Positions 8,318 to 16,451 of a DNA stretch of 64,000 bases are shown piece by piece (within the stretch, counting starts at the first letter, position 1; every line of letters begins with the position of its first letter). The notes under the pieces are model-generated. The model was not told where the DNA came from. It did not search any database and saw only the letters and a program-made list of their open reading frames with translations. Made by a program: the position numbers and the translations under genes. Source of the stretch: Biformimicrobium ophioploci (GTDB lineage: Bacteria; Pseudomonadota; Gammaproteobacteria; Pseudomonadales; Cellvibrionaceae); contig NZ_BSYJ01000004.1 in the NCBI RefSeq assembly GCF_030270605.1, forward strand, positions 186,001 to 250,000, read 5' to 3'.

Positions 8318-9835
8318 ATGCCTGAATCCTATATCAAGCGCATTCTGGATGCGCGTATCTACGACGTCGCCAGCGAGACACCGCTGGACGCTGCGCCGGC
8401 CCTGTCCAAACGCTTTGGGAACCAGATTCTACTGAAGCGCGAAGACCTGCAACCGGTTTTCTCATTCAAGGTGCGCGGTGCTTACAATCGTCTGCTGCAG
8501 CTGAATGCGGCGGAGCGCGCCCAGGGCGTGATTGCGGCCTCGGCCGGCAACCATGCGCAGGGGCTGGCACTGGCCTCGGCGCACCTGGGCATCGATGCCA
8601 CCATCGTGATGCCAACCACCACCCCGGCGATCAAGGTGAATGCGGTGCGCGCCCGCGGCGCAAAAGTGGTGCTGCACGGCGATACCTTCGATGAAGCTTC
8701 CACCCATGCGCAGGCGCTCGTTGCCGAGCGCGGCCTGATCTTTATCCACCCGTTTGACGACCCGGATGTCATTGCCGGCCAGGGCACTGTTGCCATGGAG
8801 TTGCTGCGCCAGCACCCCGGCGACCTGGATGCGGTGTTTATCCCGGTAGGTGGCGGTGGGCTGGCGGCAGGCATGGCCGCCTATATCAAGTATGTGCGCC
8901 CGGGCATCAAGGTCTATGCGGTGGAGCCGCAGGATGCAGCCTGCCTGGCAGCCGCCATGGAGGCGGGAGAGCCCGCCAACCTGAGCCATGTCGGTATTTT
9001 TGCCGACGGTGTGGCGGTGGCGCGCATCGGTAAGGAAACCTTCCGCGTTCTCAGGGACACCATCGACGGGGTTATCACCGTCAGTACCGATGAAATCTGT
9101 GCAGCCATCAAGGATATCTTCGAGGATACCCGTTCCATCGCGGAACCAGCGGGTGCGCTCGGGCTCGCCGGGCTGAAAAAATATATCGAACAGCAGGGCG
9201 CCCGGGGACAGGCGCTGGCCACTGTGGTCAGCGGAGCCAATACCAATTTTGATCGTCTTCGTTATATCTCCGAGCGCACCGAGATTGGTGAAAAGCGCGA
9301 AGCGGTGCTGGCGGTAACGATTCCGGAAGAGGCAGGCAGTTACCTGCGTTTCTGTCGCGACCTCGGTAGCCGAGCCGTAACGGAATTCAATTACCGCTAC
9401 GCGAATAACGGCGCCGCGCATATTTTCGTGGGCTTGCAGGTGAGTACCGATGCGGACCGCCAGCAGATGCTCGATGAGTTGCGCCAGCGCGATTACCAGG
9501 TGGCGGACCTCACCGATAACGAGATGGCCAAGCTGCATATCCGTTACATGGTGGGCGGGCGCGTGCAGGGCCTCGACGATGAGGTGGTGTATCGCTTTGA
9601 GTTCCCCGAGCGCCCGGGCGCACTACTGCAGTTCCTCGAGTGTCTGGCGGGGCGCTGGAACATTTCCCTGTTCCACTACCGTAACCACGGCGCCGCCTAC
9701 GGCCGGGTGCTGGTGGGGCTGCAGGTGCCGGAGGGCGAGCGCGACCTGCTGCGCGAAACCCTGGCGGGGCTGCACTATCCGTTCTGGGAAGAGACGCAAA
9801 ACCCGGCCTACCAGTTCTTTTTGGGGAACGGTTAG
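8318..9835 (+). CDS. ilvA: threonine ammonia-lyase, biosynthetic
   Basis: Deaminates threonine to 2-oxobutanoate, the first committed step to isoleucine; PLP enzyme, cytoplasmic. 505 residues, the length of the long allosteric form (E. coli 514). The PLP lysine is K51 in FSFKVRGAYNR. The glycine-rich phosphate loop is PVGGGGLAAGM. The C-terminal 170 residues carry two ACT-like regulatory domains (about 330-410 and 425-500, each with an RFEFPERPGAL-like core), which in this family bind isoleucine and valine. Divergent from rpiA; ilvD and ilvE for the same pathway lie elsewhere in this window. Confidence 0.97.
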   Translation: MPESYIKRILDARIYDVASETPLDAAPALSKRFGNQILLKREDLQPVFSFKVRGAYNRLLQLNAAERAQGVIAASAGNHAQGLALASAHLGIDATIVMPTTTPAIKVNAVRARGAKVVLHGDTFDEASTHAQALVAERGLIFIHPFDDPDVIAGQGTVAMELLRQHPGDLDAVFIPVGGGGLAAGMAAYIKYVRPGIKVYAVEPQDAACLAAAMEAGEPANLSHVGIFADGVAVARIGKETFRVLRDTIDGVITVSTDEICAAIKDIFEDTRSIAEPAGALGLAGLKKYIEQQGARGQALATVVSGANTNFDRLRYISERTEIGEKREAVLAVTIPEEAGSYLRFCRDLGSRAVTEFNYRYANNGAAHIFVGLQVSTDADRQQMLDELRQRDYQVADLTDNEMAKLHIRYMVGGRVQGLDDEVVYRFEFPERPGALLQFLECLAGRWNISLFHYRNHGAAYGRVLVGLQVPEGERDLLRETLAGLHYPFWEETQNPAYQFFLGNG

Positions 9836-9839
9836 GGTG

Positions 9840-9869
9840 AATACCCGCTGTGCATGGCACGGCGGTATT
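9840..9869 (+). terminator. hairpin downstream of ilvA
   Basis: The sequence forms an imperfect stem with AATACC...GTGC pairing GCAC...GGTATT around ATG, beginning 5 bases after the ilvA stop. There is no U-run after it, so it could stabilise the 3' end rather than terminate by itself. Confidence 0.35.
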
Positions 9870-10029
9870 GTACAGTTGTTGAATTGAGAAGTGGGTCACG
9901 TTCTTGCGGGGGTGAGTCTGTATATAGTTTGAACGTCGTGACTACGCTGTCAAATTTGTTCAGCGGCGTTGCAGACATGCAAAACAGCCTGGGATGTAGC
10001 GAAGCAGGCGAAACTTACAGGATGGTCCC

Positions 10030-10167
10030 ATGAAACCCGATGCAATGACGATCGCCGTGATTGTCTTTGTGGCCGGGGTCCTGCTGACCGGCGTTGGCAA
10101 ATCAGGAGTCTTTGCTTCTGAGCCTCAGTCGCGCGGTGAGTTGCAGCAGGGGGTAGTAACCCGGTAG
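10030..10167 (+). CDS. small predicted membrane protein (45 aa)
   Basis: Short ORF of 45 codons, below usual gene-finder limits. After MKPDAM it has one hydrophobic span (TIAVIVFVAGVLLTGVG) and then a short polar tail (KSGVFASEPQSRGELQQGVVTR). AGGA ends 8 bases before the ATG, a good ribosome site, and a strong rho-independent terminator starts 20 bases after the stop, so the unit looks like a complete mini-gene. The tail's ASEP could also be a signal peptidase site, giving a very short secreted peptide. I do not recognise the family. The ORF is plausible but not proven. Confidence 0.5.
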   Translation: MKPDAMTIAVIVFVAGVLLTGVGKSGVFASEPQSRGELQQGVVTR

Positions 10168-10187
10168 TAACAGTCCCTACGGCGGAA

Positions 10188-10222
10188 AACAGCGGAACAA
10201 GCAATTGTTCCGCTGTTTTTTT
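10188..10222 (+). terminator. strong rho-independent terminator
   Basis: Perfect 13-bp stem, AACAGCGGAACAA paired with TTGTTCCGCTGTT around a GCAA tetraloop, followed by seven T residues. It terminates the small ORF transcript on the plus strand. It could also end the fau transcript coming from the other side, though the A-run on that side is short. Confidence 0.85.
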
Positions 10223-10284
10223 ATGTGTGGCTCCCAGGGAGCAGTGCGCAGCTTTTCCCGGGTGGTATTCAGGCGGGGTAGTAT

Positions 10285-10884
10285 TCAGGCAGGGTAGTAG
10301 CGCTGTTCTGTGACGATGCCGGCCAGTGGAATATCCCAGCTCTCGGTCGGCAGCGCGTCTACTTTCTGCAACTCGTGCGCGATGCCGATCAATGCAGGCC
10401 CGGCACCCGGCAGGCGATGCAGCCTGGCGAAGGTGCGATCGTAGAAACCACCACCCATGCCAAGGCGCGCCCCCAGAGGATCAAATCCCACCAGCGGCAT
10501 CAGTACCAGATCCAGTTTTAGTGGTTCAATGGCCGGGCCCATGGTTGGTTCGGGAATGGCGTAGTGGTTGGCGTAACGCAATACCTGTCCCTGCCAGGGC
10601 AGGAACTGCATCTGGGTGCGCGCGCTGGCCGGCAAGACCGGCAGGTAAAAACACTTGCCTGGCAGGCAGCGCACCAGTTCGCGGGTATCCACTTCACCAT
10701 CGTTCGGCCAGTAGAGCGCAATGGATCGCGCGCGGATGACGGCGGGCAGGCGACAAAGGCGCTGGACGATTGCGTGACTGGCGCGGCGTTGCTGGTGCCT
10801 GCTCAGTGCGCGGCGGGCCTGGCGCAGGCGCCTGCGTAGAACGCGTTTGCGCTCTGCGTTGTCTTGTTGGTGCGGTTCGGTCAT
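10285..10884 (-). CDS. fau: 5-formyltetrahydrofolate cyclo-ligase
   Basis: Converts 5-formyl-THF to 5,10-methenyl-THF with ATP in folate one-carbon metabolism (YgfA/MTHFS family). 199 residues, normal length. The N-terminal RRRLRQARRALS fits the basic nucleotide-contact helix. The C-terminal PLVGFDPLGARLGMGGGFYDRTF is the family signature, which binds ATP and substrate. It follows the 6S RNA gene on the same strand; the ssrS-fau cotranscript arrangement is well known in Gammaproteobacteria and supports both calls. Confidence 0.96.
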   Translation of the reverse strand: MTEPHQQDNAERKRVLRRRLRQARRALSRHQQRRASHAIVQRLCRLPAVIRARSIALYWPNDGEVDTRELVRCLPGKCFYLPVLPASARTQMQFLPWQGQVLRYANHYAIPEPTMGPAIEPLKLDLVLMPLVGFDPLGARLGMGGGFYDRTFARLHRLPGAGPALIGIAHELQKVDALPTESWDIPLAGIVTEQRYYPA

Positions 10885-10961
10885 GTGCCAGATAATAACG
10901 GACTGCGGGTCCGGGCACGAATAGGAAGAGGCGTTGGAATGTTTGCGCGAGGGCGCGGGAT

Positions 10962-11143
10962 TTGATTAAGGCCCCAGGGTGCCGCTGTCGACATAGCCTT
11001 GAACCGTAAGGTTCAAGGTGGTGGCTCCCGAGACGCATAAGGCTTTCCGTCTTGCGGACATGCACACAACGCCATCTGGAAGCCCCCGGGATTACAAGTA
11101 TCGGCTCGAGGACATAGTCAACTGGCCAACACCTCAGGGTTGT
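10962..11143 (-). ncRNA. ssrS: 6S RNA
   Basis: Regulatory RNA that mimics an open promoter and binds sigma70 RNA polymerase. It is placed by synteny (zapA-ssrS-fau) and by sequence. The minus strand carries the diagnostic 3' hairpin CCTTGAACC-TTAC-GGTTCAAGG (plus-strand 10998-11019). The terminal stem CCCTGAGGTG (5') pairs with CACCCTGGGG (3'), with one internal mismatch. The length of about 182 bases is typical. The ends are estimates: the 5' end from a TATACT -10 box, the 3' end from the closing stem. Confidence 0.9.
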
Positions 11144-11148
11144 AAACA

Positions 11149-11154
11149 AGTATA
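11149..11154 (-). promoter_or_regulatory. -10 box of the 6S RNA promoter
   Basis: On the minus strand TATACT sits 5-6 bases before the inferred 6S 5' end, within one base of a sigma70 consensus -10. No good -35 is seen 17 bases further upstream, which leaves the promoter start loosely defined. Confidence 0.55.
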
Positions 11155-11208
11155 CCGCTGCGTTTTGCAAAAGGCTAAGGTGCGAAGGGGGTATTCGGGG
11201 ACGACAGG

Positions 11209-11523
11209 TCAGGATGGAGTGTGACTGGCGATCGCCTGCTCGACCTTTTCCTGCAGGCGATCGAGCAGTTCGTGCTCCACCGGCAGCCGCGCCAGTTCCG
11301 TCTTGGACTGGATCAGTTCATGCGCGATATTCAACGCCGCCATTACCGCAATGCGCTCGAGGCCAATGACGCTGCCGCCGGAGCGGATGTCCGCCATGCG
11401 CTCATTCAGTAACTGGGCAGAGGCGAGCAGCTCCAGGCGTTCACCCGGTGCACAGGCCACCCGATACTCCTTGTTGAGTATGGTGACGGTAACGGTTTCT
11501 GCATTGTTGGCGCGGGCTGACAA
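11209..11523 (-). CDS. zapA: cell division protein ZapA
   Basis: Promotes FtsZ protofilament bundling at the Z ring; cytoplasmic. 104 residues. The N-terminal half TVTVTILNKEYRVACAPGERLELLASAQLLNERM matches the ZapA beta-hairpin/helix head. The central IAVMAALNIAHELIQ is the conserved start of the long helix, and the C-terminal part is coiled coil (ELLDRLQEKVEQAI). It lies 4 bases downstream of a ZapB-like small coiled-coil gene and 65 bases upstream of the 6S RNA, the usual gammaproteobacterial order. Confidence 0.95.
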   Translation of the reverse strand: MSARANNAETVTVTILNKEYRVACAPGERLELLASAQLLNERMADIRSGGSVIGLERIAVMAALNIAHELIQSKTELARLPVEHELLDRLQEKVEQAIASHTPS

Positions 11524-11527
11524 AGTC

Positions 11528-11731
11528 TCAGGCCTCTTGTGACAGGTCGCGCAGGCGGGTAATCATGGATTCCACGCGGCTGCGAGCCAGTTCATTATTC
11601 TTGATCAAACGGGCGCGTTCCTCGGACCAGGATTTTTCCTTCATGCGCAGCTGCTGGTTATCTTCGTCCAGGCGACGGCACTGTTCGATCAGTGCATCGA
11701 CGGTAGATTCCAGAGACTTGAGCCTTTCCAT
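11528..11731 (-). CDS. small coiled-coil protein, TIGR02449/ZapB-like
   Basis: 67-residue, almost wholly helical protein with a heptad pattern (LKSLESTVDALIEQCRRLDEDNQQLRMKE...). This short coiled-coil family is regularly encoded just upstream of zapA in Gammaproteobacteria, as here (4-base gap). A role with ZapA in divisome organisation is inferred from that linkage and from resemblance to ZapB. The sequence itself shows only the coiled coil. Confidence 0.8.
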   Translation of the reverse strand: MERLKSLESTVDALIEQCRRLDEDNQQLRMKEKSWSEERARLIKNNELARSRVESMITRLRDLSQEA

Positions 11732-11866
11732 AGTCCGCCAAATTATTGTTGGTATTTGCCCATATTGGGTATAACCCAGTTACTATATTGCCCCAATATA
11801 AACCGGTCAATTGCCGCAGGCCGCCACAGTTCCTGCGATCATAAATTACACACAAGTGTTCAAATA

Positions 11867-12412
11867 ATGTCTGATACCAACCCGACTTACGCAAAAACCT
11901 CCGCAATCCTCGCAGGAACCGGGTCCAGCCCCTCGGAACTGCACGGTTTGCTGGCGGGAAAGCTGGCCGGCGGCGCGGCGCTGGATGCGGGGCGCTGGCG
12001 CAAGGCCGCACTTACCTATATGGAGATCGATGCGGTGCCGGCGGACCTCAACAGCCTTTTATCGGATCTGCTGGAGCAGACGGTTGCGCAGCTGGGCGGC
12101 GACTCATTTGAATTTTCCCTGTTGCTGGACGAGGGCGCGGATGCGTCTGTGAGGACTGGCCAGCTGGCAGAGTGGTGTTCCGGCTTCCTGCACGGCTTCG
12201 GCACCAGTGGCATGACCGGTGATGACAAGGTGCCGCCAACCAGCGCAGAGGCGCTGAAGGATATTGCCGCGATTGCGCAGGTGGACGCGGAAGAGGTCGA
12301 GGAAGGAGAGGATGCGGAAACCGCATTGTTCGAACTGCTCGAATATGTGCGCGTTGCCGCGATGAACATCTACACCGAGTGCGGTGGCCGTGACGAATCC
12401 GAAGTGCACTGA
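11867..12412 (+). CDS. ygfB: UPF0149/YgfB family protein
   Basis: 181-residue protein of the YgfB/YecA-like family. Conserved SPSELHGLLAGKLAGG lies at about residues 22-37, the central WCSGFLHGFG at about 104-113, and a C-terminal FELLEYVRVAAMNIYTE. The start is the ATG at 11867; a longer frame to 11756 has no support. No Shine-Dalgarno is obvious. It is divergent from zapB-like/zapA and heads ygfB-pepP-ubiH-visC, a well-known conserved cluster. In Pseudomonas YgfB has been linked to regulation of peptidoglycan recycling and beta-lactam tolerance; whether that applies here is unknown. Confidence 0.92.
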   Translation: MSDTNPTYAKTSAILAGTGSSPSELHGLLAGKLAGGAALDAGRWRKAALTYMEIDAVPADLNSLLSDLLEQTVAQLGGDSFEFSLLLDEGADASVRTGQLAEWCSGFLHGFGTSGMTGDDKVPPTSAEALKDIAAIAQVDAEEVEEGEDAETALFELLEYVRVAAMNIYTECGGRDESEVH

Positions 12413-12427
12413 TCGGTTGGTCTGCTG

Positions 12428-13777
12428 ATGGGGATCTCACGAAGGGAATACCGGCGCAGGCGCGAGGGGCTGGTCGAGCGCCTTGTCCCGAACAGCCTGG
12501 TGATCGTGCCCGCGGCGAGTGAGGTGCAGCGTTCGCGCGCTACCTGCTATCCGTTTCGGCAGGATAGCGATTTCAGTTACCTGTGTGGCTTTCCTGAGCC
12601 CGATGCGCTGCTGGTGCTGGTGCCGGGCCGCGCTGCCGGCGAAACCCTGCTTTTCTGTCGTGAACGCGACCCGGATGTGGAGCGGGTAGAAGGCGCTCGC
12701 TGCGGTCCGGAGCGCGCCTGCGAGCGCTACGATGTGGATGATGCTTTCCCCATTGCGGACCTGGATGACATCCTGTCAGGGCTGATCGAAGGCCGTGACT
12801 GTATTTACTACGCGCTGGGCCGGCAGCCGGCGCTCGATGCGCGTTTGCAATCGATACTCGAATTCCTCGGCAAGGCGCCGGATGCCAGTGACCGGCCGCA
12901 GCTGGCGGACCTGGATCATCACCTGCATGACCTGCGCCTTTACAAGAGCGCCGCCGAGCTGCGCCTGTTGCGTGAGGCTGCGGAGATCAGTGCGCGCGCC
13001 CATTGTCGCGCGATGCGCTTTTGCCAGCCGGGTGAGCAGGAGTACCGGCTGGAGGCAGAGATACTGCACGAATTTCACAGCGCCGGTGCGCGCCAGCCGG
13101 CCTACCCTGCAATTGTCGCCGGTGGAGTCAATGCCTGCACGCTGCATTACACCGCCAACGTATCGGTGCTGCGCAGGGGGGATCTGGTGCTGGTGGATGC
13201 CGGTTGCGAATGGCAGGGGTATGCTGCGGATATTACCCGTACCTTCCCAGTGAGCGGTCGCTTCAGCGGACCGCAGCGCGCATTGTATGAAGTCGTGCTG
13301 GCAAGCCAGAAGGCCGCGATCGATGCCGCACAGACGGGTAGCCACTGGGATATGCCGCACCAGGCCAGTGTACGGGTGCTGGCGGAAGGACTGCGAGACC
13401 TGGGGCTGCTGGAGGGTGCGCTGGACGATATCATTGCCGGGGAATCCTATCGCCGCTTTTACATGCATCGCTCCGGGCACTGGCTGGGCATGGATGTGCA
13501 CGACGTGGGTGACTACCGTATCGCCGGCGCCTGGCGCCAGCTCGAGCCAGGCATGGTGCTCACCGTGGAGCCTGGGTTGTATATCGCCCCGGACGATGCA
13601 TCCGTACCGGCACAATTCCGCGGCCTGGGCATTCGGGTGGAGGATACGGTGGCAATTACGCGCGGCGGCAATGAAGTGCTGTCCGCAAATGTTCCGAAGG
13701 AAGTGCAGGATATCGAGCACCTGATGCGTGAAACAGCGGCAACCTTTGCCAGCCCGCAACAATTACTGGAAATCTGA
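12428..13777 (+). CDS. pepP: Xaa-Pro aminopeptidase
   Basis: Removes N-terminal residues preceding proline; dinuclear Mn enzyme of the M24B family. 449 residues (E. coli 441). An N-terminal AMP_N domain (about 1-150, with RSRATCYPFRQDSDFSYLCGF) precedes a pita-bread catalytic domain. Metal ligands are visible: the Asp pair in LVDAGCEWQGYAADITRTFP, His in HRSGHWLGMDVHDVGDY, Glu in LTVEPGLY, and Glu in GIRVEDTVAI. The ATG lies 15 bases after ygfB and the stop 5 bases before ubiH, so it belongs to the ygfB operon. Confidence 0.97.
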   Translation: MGISRREYRRRREGLVERLVPNSLVIVPAASEVQRSRATCYPFRQDSDFSYLCGFPEPDALLVLVPGRAAGETLLFCRERDPDVERVEGARCGPERACERYDVDDAFPIADLDDILSGLIEGRDCIYYALGRQPALDARLQSILEFLGKAPDASDRPQLADLDHHLHDLRLYKSAAELRLLREAAEISARAHCRAMRFCQPGEQEYRLEAEILHEFHSAGARQPAYPAIVAGGVNACTLHYTANVSVLRRGDLVLVDAGCEWQGYAADITRTFPVSGRFSGPQRALYEVVLASQKAAIDAAQTGSHWDMPHQASVRVLAEGLRDLGLLEGALDDIIAGESYRRFYMHRSGHWLGMDVHDVGDYRIAGAWRQLEPGMVLTVEPGLYIAPDDASVPAQFRGLGIRVEDTVAITRGGNEVLSANVPKEVQDIEHLMRETAATFASPQQLLEI

Positions 13778-13782
13778 ACAAC

Positions 13783-15048
13783 ATGACGCACGACGCCGGT
13801 AAGGCGCAGCAGGCGCTGGAAACGGATATCGCCATAATCGGTGGTGGTATGGCGGGTGCCAGCCTGGCGCTGCTACTCGATAAATATTGCCCGCAATTTT
13901 CCGTGACGCTGGTGGAACAGAGGCCGCTGCCACAATCCGGGCCGCTGCAGTTGCCCAGTTTCGATGCGCGGGCTACGGCGTTGTCAGCCGGCGCGATCGA
14001 TATTTTCAAATCCCTCGATGTATGGCCGGTACTGCAAACACACTGCGCAATGATCGAGCGTGTTCACGTATCGGACCGTGGCCATGCCGGCGGTGCGCAG
14101 CTCGGTGAGCGCGACCTGGGCGATGCGCAGTCACTCGGTGCGGTGGTGGAAAATGCCGTGCTGGGGCCGGTACTTCTGGAGGCGGTGCGCAATACCGGGG
14201 CCCGGCTGCTGGCACCCGCGACCGTGACAAACCTGGAGATCGGGGCGCGCGGTGCAGAGCTGTTGCTGCAGGTATCCGGCGCGGCAACGACTCTGCGCGC
14301 ACAGCTGGTGGTGGTCGCCGACGGCGCGGAGTCGAGTCTGCGCAAGCAACTTGGCATCGACCAGCGCTATGTCGATTATCAACAGCAGGCACTGGTCACC
14401 ACCGTTGAGATCGACCGGTCGCATGACGGCGTCGCCTATGAGCGATTTACCGCGCGCGGCCCAATGGCGCTGTTGCCGCTGCCCGCGCGCGATGGTGCCC
14501 AGCGCATGGCGCTGGTCTGGACACGTCCCGATAGAGAATCCTCAGCAGATGAGGCGGTGGGTGTTGAGCGATTGCTGGCGCTACCCGAGCGCGACTTCTG
14601 CAAGGCGCTGCAGGACGAATTCGGCTGGCGCGCAGGGCGTATTCTCCGCTGTGGCGAACGCCACCACTACCCGCTCGGCCTGTCGCTCTCTGACGAGCAG
14701 GTGCGCAGCCATGTGGTGCTGATGGGCAACGCCGCGCATTTCCTGCACCCGGTGGCGGGGCAGGGGTTCAACCTGACCCTGCGCGATTGTGAGACGCTGG
14801 CACAGGTTGTGGCGCGTGGTGTGGCGTCAAACTGCGCACCCGGGGAGCTACACTTGCTGATGGATTATGCGGAATCCAGGCAGCGCGACCAGGCGCTGAC
14901 GATCGGCTTCAGTGACCGGGTGCCGGGGTTGTTCTCCTCGGCCAATCCCTGGTTGCAAGTGGCGCGTCAGTTCGGGTTGCTGGGGTTGGCACTCGCGCCA
15001 CCACTGAGATCTGCGTTTGCGCGACAGGCTGCGGGGTTAGGGCTGTGA
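13783..15048 (+). CDS. ubiH: 2-octaprenyl-6-methoxyphenol hydroxylase
   Basis: FAD-dependent monooxygenase of ubiquinone biosynthesis. 421 residues. N-terminal dinucleotide-binding IAIIGGGMAGASLALLL (about 14-30), the mid-domain VVADGAESSLRKQLGI, and the FAD-ribityl motif LMGNAAHFLHPVAGQGFNL, where Asn replaces the more common Asp of GDAAH. It stands 5 bases after pepP and its TGA overlaps the next hydroxylase start. UbiH versus another UbiH/I/F paralogue is assigned from position before the VisC-type gene, so the exact hydroxylation step is probable rather than proven. Confidence 0.9.
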   Translation: MTHDAGKAQQALETDIAIIGGGMAGASLALLLDKYCPQFSVTLVEQRPLPQSGPLQLPSFDARATALSAGAIDIFKSLDVWPVLQTHCAMIERVHVSDRGHAGGAQLGERDLGDAQSLGAVVENAVLGPVLLEAVRNTGARLLAPATVTNLEIGARGAELLLQVSGAATTLRAQLVVVADGAESSLRKQLGIDQRYVDYQQQALVTTVEIDRSHDGVAYERFTARGPMALLPLPARDGAQRMALVWTRPDRESSADEAVGVERLLALPERDFCKALQDEFGWRAGRILRCGERHHYPLGLSLSDEQVRSHVVLMGNAAHFLHPVAGQGFNLTLRDCETLAQVVARGVASNCAPGELHLLMDYAESRQRDQALTIGFSDRVPGLFSSANPWLQVARQFGLLGLALAPPLRSAFARQAAGLGL

Positions 15049-16427
15049 TGGCGAACGGAAATGATAGAAACGCTGTGGGTATCAATAGTACCGACAGTGT
15101 TGAAGGTAAAGTGGCGAAAGACCAACAACATCTGCCTGGTGAAACGGACAAGGGCGCGGTGCAGGCCTCAGGCACGGAAGAACCGGAAATGATAAAAAGA
15201 AGGCGCGCCGATATCGCTATTATCGGCGCTGGCATGGTGGGGCTCGCGCAGGCGGCGCTGCTGGCCACACGAATGCCAAAGCTCAAGATCGCGTTGCTGG
15301 AAGCGGCTGCGGAAATAGCACCGACCACCGAAGGCGACTACGAGGCGCGGGTCGTTGCCCTTACACGCGCATCGCAAAGCCTGCTGGAGGAAGTTGGCGC
15401 CTGGGAGGCGATTGCCGCGCAGCGTCTCTGCCCCTACACCGATATGCGGGTATGGGACGCCGATGGCACCGGTCGCATTCACTTTGGCTGTCGCGAGATC
15501 GGCGAGCCAAACCTCGGCCATATCGTCGAGAACAGCGTGGTGGTCAATGCCCTGCGGGATGTCGTGGAAAACCTGCCCAATGTGGAACTGGAGCTGGGAT
15601 TCCGTACCGAGCACTGGTGGCGTGACTGCAAGCTCTGGAACCTGCAACCGCGCAGTGAATTCCCGCGTCTCGACGATGAGTTGCCGCAGATGAGTGAAAT
15701 CGTGCAGGCGCCGCTGTTGATCGGCGCCGACGGTGCACGCTCACAGGTGCGCGACCAGCTGCAAATCGAGACGGAAGATACCGATTACCAGCAGCAGGCC
15801 ATCGTGACTGTCGTGCGCACGGAAAAGGATCACGCCAATACCGCCTGGCAGTCTTTCCTGAAGACCGGGCCTGTGGCTTTCCTGCCGCTGGCGGGGCTCG
15901 GTGACCTGCAACACAGTGCCATCGTCTGGTCAGCGGATGACGACCTGGCGCAGGAGCTGTTGCTGCTCGATGACAGTGCCTTTGCGCTCTACCTCGAACG
16001 CGCCACGGGTGGCCGCCTGGGCACTGTGGAGTGCTCGCGCCCACGCCAGAGCTTCCCCCTGCGTGCGCGCCACGCACAATCCTATATCGGCGATGGCGCC
16101 GTTCTGGTGGGCGATGCCGCACACAATATCCACCCGCTTGCGGGGCAGGGTGTGAACCTCGGCCTGCGTGATGTCGCAGTGCTCGCCGAGGAAATCCAGC
16201 GCGGGCTCAAGCGCAATCTGCCAGTGGGTGATCCGTCCACGCTCAAACGCTACCAGCGCCGCCGCCGCGCGGACAACATGGCCACCCTGAAAGCGATGAG
16301 CAACTTCAAATCCCTGTTTGGCGAGGGCGCCCTGCACTGGCGCTGGTTGCGCAATACCGGCCTGAATATGGTGGATGCCAGCCCATTACTGAAAAAAAGG
16401 ATTATCATGCGCGCTATGGCCATCTGA
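15048..16427 (+). CDS. visC: UbiI/VisC-type FAD-dependent ubiquinone hydroxylase
   Basis: Second FAD monooxygenase of the UbiH/VisC family; in this operon position it normally acts as the C5-hydroxylase of ubiquinone synthesis. FAD motifs: IAIIGAGMVGLAQAALLATR, ADGARSQVRDQL, and VLVGDAAHNIHPLAGQGVNLG. The ATG at 15048 overlaps the ubiH TGA (TGATG). It gives a 47-residue polar N-terminal extension that the family lacks. An internal ATG at 15189 (MIKRRRADIAIIGAG) would give the normal length and has a weak purine-rich site, so the start is uncertain. Function is inferred from motifs and synteny. Confidence 0.88.
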   Translation: MANGNDRNAVGINSTDSVEGKVAKDQQHLPGETDKGAVQASGTEEPEMIKRRRADIAIIGAGMVGLAQAALLATRMPKLKIALLEAAAEIAPTTEGDYEARVVALTRASQSLLEEVGAWEAIAAQRLCPYTDMRVWDADGTGRIHFGCREIGEPNLGHIVENSVVVNALRDVVENLPNVELELGFRTEHWWRDCKLWNLQPRSEFPRLDDELPQMSEIVQAPLLIGADGARSQVRDQLQIETEDTDYQQQAIVTVVRTEKDHANTAWQSFLKTGPVAFLPLAGLGDLQHSAIVWSADDDLAQELLLLDDSAFALYLERATGGRLGTVECSRPRQSFPLRARHAQSYIGDGAVLVGDAAHNIHPLAGQGVNLGLRDVAVLAEEIQRGLKRNLPVGDPSTLKRYQRRRRADNMATLKAMSNFKSLFGEGALHWRWLRNTGLNMVDASPLLKKRIIMRAMAI

Positions 16428-16451
16428 TGGCGTTGCGACGAGTATGAACCT

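Noticed and set aside
10694-11224. ORFs overlapping the 6S region
   Set aside because: They run through a clearly structured RNA gene with conserved position and hairpin; no protein similarity.
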